64,000 nt of DNA. It comes from Daphnia pulex (lineage: Eukaryota > Arthropoda > Branchiopoda > Diplostraca > Daphniidae). The translations under genes and the position numbers were made by a program. The notes below the pieces were generated by a model that had not been told where the DNA came from, made no database searches, and was given only the letters and a program-made list of their open reading frames with translations. Location: the NCBI RefSeq assembly GCF_021134715.1, contig NC_060019.1, positions 6,572,001-6,636,000 on the forward strand, given 5' to 3'. This document shows positions 13,701 through 25,185 of this stretch, piece by piece; within the stretch, counting starts at the first letter, position 1; each line of letters starts with the position of its first letter.

Positions 13701-15796
13701 TCAGGAAAATTGAACGAGCGGAAATTATTTGAATGAAAGTCGTCGTGACTCTTTAGGCCTATAGTAAGAGGAAAATTATTATTTCAAAAAAATGAGCCGA
13801 AAAGGTCCCCCCCCACCACTCCATAAAAGGGTCCTTTTCCTCATCGACGCTCATTAAATGATACGGGAGTTCGAGTCCTCTATAATCAGAATACAACAAA
13901 CGATATATCGATGATGATGATGAGAAATGAACACGATTTTTTCAGACTCCTCATCATCATCATCAACAGCAGCAGCGCCGCTCTGCTGCTGAAGTAGGAC
14001 CCGCGGTCCCCCCTCTCTCTCCCTCTCCTGATATGACATTGACGGGCGAGAGATATCTCTAATATAACTATAGCTTATTATCTATTATAGAGCTAGACAT
14101 ATATATCCCAAATATAGGAGAAACCACTTCGTTAATGACGACACAAAAAGCTCCATCCAGCCGGATCATTTCGTGTCACTAAACAATAACCCAATAAGTT
14201 GTTGGATGTATAGGCCCTCTCTTCTTCGATCGACTCATCATCACCAATTCATCAAATGTGTCCCTATAAGGAATAACTTAACATATCCAACACATCCAGT
14301 GAATGACACTGAAATCAAAGTCAATCACAACTCGTTTTTTTCCTTTTCTGATGGGAATCGAACTGTTCCGGGAAAAAATAAAATGTTTCTGGGTCTCTGG
14401 CTGGCGGAGGGGGAAGTAGATATACACATATAGACAGACATCCGCCAAAAGTGGCGAGACGATGGCCCAAATGGCCGACTGTTGTCAAAGCCTTTCACAC
14501 AACACACGGTACAAACAAACAGAATGAGTAGAACCACACAGCACTTGGTCTGGGGCTCTGTCCGGCGACGGATACAGTTCACATATAGATTTTTGTTCTG
14601 TTTTCTTTTTTTTTTGACGACGGACCACCCCCGGGTCTATCCATTTGCACCTCTGTGACTTATAAAAAGGCCACATAGTACTAATGCAGCCGGACTTCAT
14701 CTTTTTTCTTTTTTTTTTCCAGGGTGAGTTCTAATCAATGGACAACTTCAAGGGTCACGGTCCTCTCTGTATAGTGTGTGTAGTATGGGGAGACCCACAA
14801 ATAAACACGTCAATCACAAAAGACTCTTTTGACTCGGAAGATTCTCGACCTGTTGAAATATGAAATGAAAGAATCGGCACAAGGAAAAAAATAAAAATGT
14901 TGGACTATTCTTTTTCCTGATGGCCGTTAAGAGGAGAATATAAAGAAGATGATATCTCGATATTTTGCTAGGCCCCCCCAACACTCATTTGGATGACCCC
15001 AGCCATCAGTCGACCCCCCTTGAACCCCTTTTTTAACGGGTTAATTGGCTGATTCCAGATAGAACCGGAGAGAAATTGTTTTGACTTACTGGGGAAAATT
15101 AAAAAGGGCTTGAAAAATAAATCAGATAACAATTCATATTTCGGATCTTGATTTTTTGTTTTGTAATATAGCGAGAAATTCAAAGAAACTGTACAGCAGT
15201 ACATATATAGGCGGAACACGGAAATAAACATTTTCAATAAAAAAAAAAATTCTATTTGATAATATAATTCAAAAAAAAGAGCAGAGCACAGCAGCACAAC
15301 CAGAACATGTCGATTCAGAAAAGAAAAAACAGCGGACAAATTATTTTTCAATCGGGGGGTGGGGGGGATGATTATATAATAATATGTGTGCGCGTTGGAC
15401 GACGGAGAAACCAGAAAAATTGCGATCATTCAAAATGGTCTATTTTTGCATACGTAGTACATTCATGATAATAAAATTATTTTTTTGTTTTCTTTTTCAC
15501 TCATCAAAAAAAGAAGAGGGAAGGGTTGGGCTATTTTTGCGTATAGGCCTATAGAACAGGTGTGCAAGAAAACAAAATATATGTTTCTATGGGCTACATC
15601 ATTTGGAGAATTAAAAAAAAAAATCTTTCGGAAAATCCGGAATGATTCAAAAATAGAAATTGAATTCGAGAATTAGTTGGAAAAAATAAAAATATGCGAA
15701 AAATATTTCTGTTTGTTTGTAAAAAGGAGAAAGAAAAATTTTGACTAGAAACACCAAAAATTTTGGGACGGAATAATAATAATGATTGGGCGGAAT
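10751..15796. other. Gene-poor low-complexity DNA, 3' flank of KLF gene
   Basis: No gene recognised. Simple repeats include six GAT units at 11098-11115, GAA-rich stretches near 12291-12305 and 12381-12400, eleven GT units at 13079-13100 and CTG units at 13298-13318. The palindromic string AGGCCTAT recurs within TATA-rich context at about 12061, 13753 and 15542. The right end is immediately downstream of the minus-strand KLF stop codon, so part of it should be KLF 3' UTR. I could not find a clear AATAAA on the minus strand in the first few hundred bases. Confidence 0.55.
13079..13100. repeat. GT dinucleotide microsatellite, 11 units
   Basis: Eleven perfect GT units, followed 198 bases on by a CTG-rich array at 13298-13318. 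Confidence 0.9.
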
Positions 15797-17406
15797 TTAA
15801 ACGCTAATGTGCCGTTTCATGTGTAGGGCAAGATGGTCGGATCTGGAGAATGCCCGTTCGCAGAGTCGGCACTGGAAGGGCCGGTCGCCGGTGTGTTTGC
15901 GGTAGTGGCGGGTGAGCTCGTCGGAGCGGGCGAATTTCCATCCGCATCCCTTCCAGGAGCACTGGTACGGCTTCTCGCCCGTGTGCGTCCGCAGGTGGGC
16001 CTTCAGGTGCGACGATTTCGTGTACGTCTTGGCGCATCCCGAGTGCGAGCAGGTGTGAATAATCACCCGTCGTTTGCCCCAAGTCCGTCGGCGACGCGGG
16101 CGGACGGCTCCCGTCGCTCCGGCAGCGGCTGCGGAGCCGCCGGAAGGAGCCGAAGACACCTGACCCTTCAAATGCGGAGAGGACGGCGGGGTCAAGGCGG
16201 GAACCAGTCGCGGAATCTGGCCCTGTAGGCTCTGCTGAAGTTGTTGCTGTTGTTGCTGCTGTTGTTGCTGCTGCTGGTGGTGGTGCAGGTGACTCTGCTG
16301 CTGGTGGTAGTAGTGCGGATGCTGGAACTCCTCCGCAATGAGGACCTGAGTCTGCTGCTGCTGGATGAGTCGACTCATCGAGGCCGACGGCGTCGTTTGC
16401 TGGTGACCGTAGACGCTGTCCGGAGTGGTGGGCGGTGACATTTGACCCTGTTGTTGCTGGTGGTGGTGATGGTAGTGGTGGTAGCCAGGGTGTTGTGCTT
16501 GTTGTTGTTGCTGCTGTTGTTGCTGCTGCTGTGCTGGCTGGACTCCGTTATATCCGGCCTCCGAATGGTAGGGGTAATAATTGGATTGCGATGCCGCAGC
16601 GGCGGCCATGATCCGGTGGTGGTGGTGGTGGGGATTGACTCCGCTCGTCCGCTGCGGATGGAGGAAGTAAGGGGCCTGGTGATGATGAGCCGCAGCGCCG
16701 GAATAGCCGCCGCTCTCGGCCTGGGCTGCTGCTGCTGCTGCTGCTGCGGCTGACGGAGTTGCGACGTCTTGGAGTTCCTGTTTGATGACCGGATACGCCG
16801 AGCTAGCGCCCCCCGTGACTGCCACGGCGGCCGAAGCGGATGGAACGGCCACGCCGCCTTCCTTCCGGTAGTTGTAAAACGGCGGGTACGAAGCCGAGCC
16901 GCTGGCCGAACACTCAGACTGGTGGTGGTGGTAATGCTGGCCGTGGTAGTTGTAGGCCATCGTTTCGCCAGCGTATTGTTGCGGTTGCTGTTGTTGTTGT
17001 TGTTGCGGCTGTTGTTGGTTGGCGGCCGACGGGTGGTGTTGGAACGGGGCCTCGACGGCCAGCGCTGAAGTGCCGCGCAATTGCTGGGCGGCGGCCGTCG
17101 CTGCTGAGGTTTCCAGCGACGAATAAGCGGCCGTTCCGACCGTCGGCTGTTGCAGTTGCTGCTGGCCTGGATAGGCGCAATGTTGTTCGGCCAATTCCAG
17201 CCGATTGCTGGCGTAAACCGACGGATTGACGGCGTGGGCACCCGCCGGAGCCGATCCCAACAGAACCGTTTCGATATCTTGCCAAATCTGCCAATTCAAA
17301 AATGTTGATCCAATTAACTCTTTTGTTCTTTGACTGTTACGTAAATCGATTCAATCAACTTTTTTTTTCAATTCAACAATTGTCTTACCTCCTGAAAGTC
17401 GGACAT
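15797..17406 (-). CDS. Krueppel-like factor (KLF1/2/4-type C2H2 zinc-finger transcription factor)
   Basis: Two coding exons on the minus strand. Exon 1 (17406-17389) encodes MSDFQE and ends at a perfect GTAAG donor; exon 2 (17287-15797) resumes in phase 0 with IWQDIE, giving about 502 residues. The ATG is the first after an in-frame TGA at 17460-17458 and has A at -3. Residues about 30-400 are disordered and low-complexity, with long Gln, His and Ala runs, as in many transactivation regions. An Arg-rich segment precedes three C2H2 fingers in the last 86 residues (about 419-499), with TGEKPY and TGDRPF linkers and the KLF recognition signatures [16 protein letters not shown] and RSDHLALH. The [11 protein letters not shown] stretch and RPFQC linker resemble the KLF1/2/4 subgroup more than KLF5. 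By family knowledge it binds GC-rich/CACCC DNA in the nucleus. Which insect or vertebrate KLF is the true orthologue cannot be settled here. Confidence 0.93.
17288..17388 (-). other. KLF intron 1 (phase 0)
   Basis: GTAAG donor at 17388-17384 and an AG acceptor at 17289-17288 preceded by a T-rich stretch (minus strand). The intron is 101 bp and lies after only 18 coding bases. Confidence 0.85.
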
Positions 17407-17984
17407 TTTCGCCGTCGAAATCTTGGCGCGTATTTTCGTATTGAACAAAATCGCAGTTCACCCAAATGAAGTCACTTAAAATTGTTTTGTTTGATCAATT
17501 CTTCTCTGAGCGCAAACAATCAAGTCAAGTCAAAAAAACCAAAAAAAAAAACAAACAGAAGAAAACGCGCACTCGCTGAAGTGATTGTCACTTTTTCAAC
17601 TTGTTCTTCCAGACACTGTCGTTCGCCCACTTGATTTTTTCGGAGGAGTTAAAAAAAAATAGTGTGTTTTGTTTTGCTTTTTCTAAGAAAAAGAAGAAGG
17701 TAAAGTTGTGTGTGATGTGTCGGCCAAGAGCTTCACCTTGTGAATGACTCGTCCAACTACCTGAGCCACTCGTCTTAAAACCTGAAAAAGGGTGCCCGGT
17801 CCGCTGGAGCCCAAAAGGAGAGGAGTCAAGAGTGGGAGAGAGAACAGAGAGAGAGAAGGTTGGAGCTAACCGGCGGAGCCCTCTGGGGCTAGTCAGACAC
17901 CTGGGGACGGAACTTTTGGAACTCTGGAGGAGGGTCCCTCCAACGTGAGCCGATTGAGAGACTCACGTCTGCACATACCTCCGT

Positions 17985-18091
17985 TGACGTCAGGGCCGGC
18001 CAATCAGCAGTGAGAGAATATCTACCATCCTCTTTAGCCCGGGCTTACATATCCGGCCCCCTTCTATCTCTCTCTCTCTCTCTCTCTCTCT
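17985..18091 (-). promoter_or_regulatory. Candidate KLF promoter cluster: CRE, CCAAT box, GA repeat
   Basis: A perfect CRE palindrome TGACGTCA lies at 17985-17992, a CCAATCA (NF-Y type) box at about 18000-18006, and twelve TC units (GA on the gene strand) at 18067-18090. They sit about 580-690 bp upstream of the KLF start codon. CREB/ATF and NF-Y sites and GAGA repeats are common near arthropod promoters. The transcription start itself cannot be read from sequence, and 5' UTR exons may lie further right. Confidence 0.45.
18067..18090. repeat. TC dinucleotide microsatellite, 12 units
   Basis: Twelve perfect TC units (GA on the minus strand) just upstream of the candidate KLF promoter elements. 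Confidence 0.9.
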
Positions 18092-21000
18092 TTTGTTTGG
18101 AAACAGGAACAGCACAATGAAATCAGCCGACCATTTCAACGCACAATTTTTGATTCGAAAAAAAATCATTTGATTTCATTTTTTTGGGTTGTTGTTGGTT
18201 GATTATTCCAGGGTGACGAAGATGAGCGAATTGCAGACGAACCGCTACACAGGCGGACCCGATTTTTTTGTCTTTTTTCTCTATCCAAACGGATAACGAC
18301 AAAATAAAACGTAGTAAAAAAGAAAAAAAAAAAGAGAAAAAAGAGAATGAAAGAAACCAGATCTTGATTGAGAACAGCTTACAGAGTCTTATCAGTTGTG
18401 AATCCATCATGCCGGCCATGTCTGTTAGTCCTTGTGTGGGTCGGACGGGCTATATAGCGCCTAGCTCCGCATTTGCATCGATGTTTCACACTTTGCCATC
18501 AATAAATTTTTATTCAAAAAAAAAAAATAAGCCTATCGAAGCGTACACGTCGTAAAATCATCAATAATCATAATATTAATAATGCGGGGCGCTGTTTTTC
18601 TTGAAAGAAAAAAACAAAAATGTGTTTGATAAGGAGATTATACATCCCGGCCAAAAAAACAAAAAAAAAAGGCAAAAAAACCAAACAAAAAGGAAATTAA
18701 ACACATTGTCACATTCCTGATGATTATTATTATTCGATAAAATATCCAAGAGACAATAAGAACGGGGCGGATGGAAATAAATAAGTAGGGGACGCCAAAC
18801 AACATCAACAGTTTCCCTTTTGGTCGCTGTGTGTGTGTGCACACGCTCGCATATCGCGTTACCACCTATAAGATGATAAATAACGTGAAATATTATGGAC
18901 GAAAAAAAATAAAAAAAAAGAGAAGCTGAGCAGAAGCGAAGACGAAGAAGAAGAAAAAAAAGCTCCGGTCACGTGATTTGTGACTTGTCTCTGCCCTGTC
19001 TAAACACAGCGCTGGCGTAGATAAATCTCTTTCTTTCTTTCGTCGTCAGGTTGGAAAGGGGGAAAAAAGAAGAAGAAGAAGAAACGGGCCGGTGGTTGAT
19101 GGTGGCGCGGTGGTTAGGATAGTCAACAGAATATAAGAAGGTCCCAACTTGTGTGTGTGTGCTGTGTGTAGGCTATGGGTTTTGATGAGATCATCTGGGC
19201 AAGCCATCTGGTGGCGGTCGATTCAAAAAATACAAAAAAATTTTGTTTCGGGAGAAATAATTTAGTTTTTTTTTCTTAAGAAGAAATTATATATCAAAAG
19301 ATATCATGAAGGTATCAAAAGCGCTGCGGGGCGCAACCCAACCAAAAATGATAATATAGTCAGTGTGTGTTTGTGTTGTATTTGACACGTTAGGGCAATA
19401 CACAACGGCGCGTCTATATCTCTCATTTTTTCTCCTTCAGTTCCGTGTGTGTCTGTCCAAGTTTGGCACCGTACGCGTTTGACAATTTAAAAAAAAAAAG
19501 AAAATACACAAAAAACTTGTCGGGACCGGACCGCAGGATTGAACTTGGAAAATGGTTTGATTTCCTTGGAATCGAAATCATAATCGTCTCATTTCATCGA
19601 GAAGAGTCCGATTCCGTTCAATGGCTGTTGTGTTTTTTCATATATTTTTTTTCGTCCCATTTGCGGGTTGTTTCACTTGTGAAATGTATTCATCACAATT
19701 TCCCCTGGTCACAATATAATCAGATCTCTCTAGCGCCGATTGATTTACGACTTTATCCTTTTCTTCTTCTCCGTTCTTCTTCTTCTTCTCCTATTATATT
19801 GATGGTACATTATAATAACCATAAAAAGAAAAGGAAAAAAAAAGAAAGAAAAACTAACCAAACGAACGGACCGAGAGAGCGCCTCGGTTTGAGATCAAAG
19901 ATTCTACTACTCCAAACGGGATTTCGCCGACCAGACTTTTTCTTTTCTCAAAAGGCAATTGGTTTCAATTTTCCAGAAGAAAAAAAAAAGTGTCTGCCAT
20001 TGTTGTTTTGATTATAAAAAATAAAATAACCAAAACAAATTTCTTTCGATTGAAAAATATTTTGAAAAAAAAAAAAAATTTTAATTCGTTTATATCTACA
20101 CACACACAGACAAGAGGTTGGATATTTAAGAAGGTCATGACAAGCGCGTCTCTCCAAAATAAGTTGGCCCAAGTTTATGTGCATAACCTTTTTTCTTCTT
20201 CTTATTTCCTTTTTTTTCTCGAAAAGAAACTTTTTTTTCTTCTTCTTTTTCGGTCTAGGAGAGAAGTTGACTAGTAGACCAGACCTCGTAAATACGTAGG
20301 ACTGGACTTGTGATGCTGGCCAAAAGGTTATATATACAGACGACGACGTGTAGTCATAGAGCTCGGGGTTTCAAGAAGAAGAACTATCTCAAGAAGATAA
20401 CCACAACAGCACAAAGACGACACATTTTTTTCTCTCTTCTCTCTTCTCTCTCTCGATTACGGCGTTAGATAAAACAACAACTCACACGAGTCACCGTTAT
20501 TATATGACTCGAGAGGGACGGCCAAGAGTCCGAAAATAGCCCACGAGTCCTCCAAAAACCAAAAGAAGAAAAACAAAAATCGATCACGACCTTGCGTGTC
20601 TTAAACTGTCGACCCAACGGAAAAATTATTGTCCGCCGAAGAATTGAAAATACAAAAATTTCAGACCCTGTCACATTCGTAACTTTCAAGTGTCCAGCAA
20701 ATGTCAAAAAGTTGAGTCGAAAAAAAATAATAAATCAAAAGTGCTGCTGAACTGGACACAATTACATGACATGTTGACACACACTCGACACAAATATCTA
20801 ACCCCGCAACAATATCGACCACTTAAAAAATAAGTCTTATTTTCCTTAACTGTTGCAGTTTAGTATTTTTTTTGGGGGGGTTATAGTTTATACATACGCG
20901 GTGTGAATTGAAAATGTTGTTGCACCTGATGGATCTCTTGAAGGCAGGCAAAAGGGGTCCACACCCTCATCATCATTCTGTATGGGGGGTGTACAAGAGA

Positions 21001-24000
21001 AAAGATGTCACCTGGGTCGCCTCTATTTTCCCTCCCAAATAGTATAACACTTGCGCGCGCCCAGGCACACACAGGCCCTCCAGTGGTCACACACAAAAAA
21101 AAGGTGCTGATGGGTGTCAAATTAGCCGAGCACTTGATGATATATTGAAGGAAAATAGACGAGAAAAGAATCACACACACACAGATAGAAGAGAGAGAAC
21201 CTCTGCCCATTGTATCTACCTGCGAGGTTGACTTCTTCTTCTTCTCCAAAATTCTTTTTCATTTCAAAAGGGCCAGCAGCCTCGGCAGCACTCAGAAACT
21301 TGTGTGTAGTTTTTTTCGAGATTCACTGACTCACAAACGAAGAAGAAAAAAAAAGGAAAAAAAGGGAAAAGAAAAGGAGACAAATGTCACCTGGACCCGA
21401 AAGGACCTCCACACGGACGAGCACGGGGGGCTTCTATATATTTTTCCATTTTCTTCTTTCCAACCCAAAAAATTGCTGATGTGGTGTGCGACGTGGTGGG
21501 TGGGTGTCCCTCTGTGTGTGTTGTTCCCCCCCACACACACACACACACATCAAAACGACCATTTTTTTGTTGTTGTTGGTGAGGGCGACCCGGGGTCCCA
21601 TAATGGGTCCCAACCACCGAACAAACGCGCCAGGTATATACCACCACAGTAACATACCGGGAATCAATGGCTCTTCTCTTCTTTTGCCATCTCTCTCTCT
21701 CTCCTGGAACAACTTCTTGTTGCTGTGGCTCTCCTCTCTATTGTGTCCCATTTAAGAGTCTGTGAGGCCTCCCAGCCAGCCAGGTATATATATATATATA
21801 AACTTACACTACATCAAAATGTCTTAACTTGTATATAGATTTTTCTTCTTCTTTCTCGCTTGTCGGACGGCCATAACGTCGAACCCCCGACACGTCGAAG
21901 GAGTGACAGCTAAACGACGACGGTGCCAATAATCACGCGCATTTGACCGTTTCTTTCTTCTTCTTTTCTTCTTTTCTTCTTTCGGGATCATAAAAATCAA
22001 AGAGAGATAACTCCGCTGAACAAACACAAATGCTTTTTAGCGCGCGCAAAAAAAAGAGTTTCCTTTTGAAAATCAATTGAGCAATAGTTTTGGCTGTTTA
22101 TTTTATTTTTTGAGAGCGGCTCATAACACGTCATTTCTGATGGGGCTCACACGAAAAGAAAAAGAAAGAAAGAAAGACGAAGAATTATCGCATTTTTCGA
22201 ATCTCTTTTATCTTTTATGTCTTGGAAAAGGATAGAAGAGGAAGAAAAAAAAAAGAGAGTGGAACATGTTTGTAATATCTCGACGGGCGACATTATCCGC
22301 ACTGACCTCATCTGTCGGAATGGCACTTTTTGGCTTTGCAACTCTGCAGAGTCATCATTCAAAAGAAGAGGGAAAAAATAATTCAATTGAAATTCAATTT
22401 TTCATCAATTTTTCAAATATTTTGAGTTTAAAAAATAAAAATACCAGCCGGAAAATATACCAGCAGGTGTCAATAAACTGTCGTTTGGGGGCTGACACCT
22501 GTATTCCGCCGAGAATATACCATCAATTAATAAGCGGATGCGGATAGTCAATCCTCCCTCATTTATTTTTTCCCTTTTTTTCTTCCAGCCAAGATCTTTC
22601 CTCCTACTCCTCCTCCTCCTCAACTGCTGGGCTTTTCATCATCATCATCATGAATGATGGTTCACTCGTGAGCCTTTCATCATCGCAGATCTCTCTATTG
22701 TCTGTTGGCCAGCTAGCAACTATATATATATACCCCCGGTGCACACTTTGCTATAGACCTTTAATTTAACAGTCAACCCCCCAGACCAATAGAAATTTTT
22801 TTTAAATGAAGCAAATCTTTACAGGTGTTTAGACTTTTTTTTTCCAGCAGGTCAAATCTTTAGAAGAAAGTCCAACACGAGCCAAAAGAAAGAAGAAAAA
22901 AAATAGAAAGTCATAAATGTCTGATCCGGGGTTAAAAATGCATTTAAAGATGATGATCGGTCCGTCACGTATGTGTACCACTATATATAGTTCGAGGGGT
23001 ACACACGCACACACATGTGTATACCTGTTGCATATAGAGTTAGTATATATACAAATGTATCGAAAGTCCGATCTATATTTTTGGAATAAAATTTTCCCTT
23101 TTTTTTTTCTCTTTCTCTCTCGGGAGAATAAGAAGGCGGAGCAAAAAAAAAAAGAGCTTGTCTCGATACGGAGATGATTCGGTCTGATTATATGATGATT
23201 GTGTGTAAGCTTTTTATAGTGCAGTCGCGATGACGCTGCTGATATTGCCCTCTACATCTATACCCCGCCGGTCTCTCTCTCTCTCTCTCTATAATATCTA
23301 AAAGAAAAAATAAAGAAATATTCTTCTTTCTTTTTTTTTATTGATGGCCTCCGGAATGAAGGATAAATAAAAATGTGAATCGAAAGAAGGAAGGGCCTTC
23401 TACAATCTCGTTCGTCTTGCGACATGACACGAGACATACAACAAGAGTCGCCGCCGCAATAACCCAAGGAGAAGAGAGAGAGAGAGAGAAAAAAAGGAGC
23501 AGCAGCAGCCAGCCTCAGCAGCAGACAGCAAAAAGATATTTATATATAAATATATACCCAAAAGGTTAATTACCTGTTTGATCATCTGTTCTTTTTAGCC
23601 AGCCAGAAATTTCATTTTTTTTTCTTTTCTTTTCAAACGTTATAGAGGAGCTATAGGCTAACTGGAAAAGAAAAAAAGAAAACCAATCGAGAAATTTGAT
23701 TTTATTTTTTGAAAAAGAATATAACTTGTAGGCCAAATATTGGGAATATCAGAAGATGAATGAAATAGCAGGAGAGACCTTATAAAACAGGTTGTTCTAC
23801 ATGTCTATTTTAAAGAAAAAACAACAATGGAATCGACCCTGCCTGCCCTTATTTTGTCAGGCCGATTTATTCCGCTTCATTTCAAACAGGAATGGATGAA
23901 AATGGAATCAACACATTTCTTAAAAATTCATTCCCGTTTGAATTCAACAAATTCTCGATAACTGACGATATCATTGCCGTTTGAAATGGTGACGAATAAT

Positions 24001-25167
24001 ATTTGGAGTCGAGTGATTCCGTCACACGCTTGTCGCGTGAGCATATACTTAGGGAACGTCGCCATGACAACATACACAAACACAGCATGCCCAAATCCAG
24101 CGATCTGCTGGCCCTATTGTATTTTTTCTCGTTTCAAAAAGACAACAATACGCATGACGAGTCGACTTTGGTGCATTGCCAATTAATCATCACCGTATTT
24201 TTTCTTATTTTTTCTTTCTTTTTTCTTTCTTGTTTTTCTCTCATTTTTCTCTCCCCAATTTCGGTAGAATAAATAAACAAATCCAGCTTTTCGGTCTTTT
24301 GCCGGCCCTCCTTATACATATTCCGAGCGAGCGAGAGATGCCGACAACAAACCCATCGACATTCCCGTAAAGTCATGGTCGATTGGATCATTTCCAGTTG
24401 GCCATCAGATCGTCCAGCAGAGAAAATGCTGCTGCTGCCTTTTCTTCCTAGTTATAAGCTATCCTGTACGCGTATAATTATCGGGGGGCACAACAAGACA
24501 AAGAAGAAGTAGAAGAAGAAAAAAAGTTTTGTGTCGAGTCAACATCATCGAGACGTGGCGCACAGCAGCCCACACCCCTGTCAAAAGGGGCTCCCGTTTG
24601 CGGCCGGCCGTTCGCTCGAGTTTGTTTGATGAAACGGCAGCTCGAGCAAAAGACCCTAAAAGGGAACTGCCGATATTATTAGAACCTCTACGAGAGATTC
24701 GTCTGGCGCGCGCGATGATTTCGAATTGATTTACTGCTGAATCAAAACACTGTGGGTCATTTTCCAGGAACGGAATTCAACTAAAGCGGCGGGGGAAAAA
24801 AAAAGTCAATAATAATAATAATTTTATGAATCGAATTTCTGAATGAGAAAAGATTATTAGACCAATTTTCGGGTTTGAATGGAATGTTTTCGGCCCGTTC
24901 AAATTTATTTTTTTTTACTGGGAAAGAAGAAACACTTTTGTGCATGATGCTGGGGAACAACTGAACAAGACGAGATCTTCGGCATTGATTCGACTGGATG
25001 AGGGACTCTGAGGAGCATCGAGAGAAGAAGAAGAAGAAGGAGAAATAACAAGTTGATGTATGCATTTGGCACTTGTCAGGATAAAGCGCTTGTCTCTCCG
25101 ACGTTTCGATAGGCCAGGGCGATAATAAAAAACCGAATATATATTTAGACGTACAAGTCTACATAAC

Positions 25168-25185
25168 AGTAGTAGTAGTAGTAGT
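25168..25185. repeat. AGT microsatellite, 6 units
   Basis: Six perfect AGT units. Confidence 0.9.

Noticed and set aside
16241..17229. Several long plus-strand open frames opposite the KLF exon
   Set aside because: They are Leu/Val/Arg-rich mirror translations of CAG and CAC repeats. The minus-strand zinc fingers explain the openness.
24552..24660. Inverted repeats around CCCCTGTCAAAAGGGG and the GCTCGAG pairs as an RNA gene
   Set aside because: Stems are short, with no conserved RNA family features and no promoter or terminator context.
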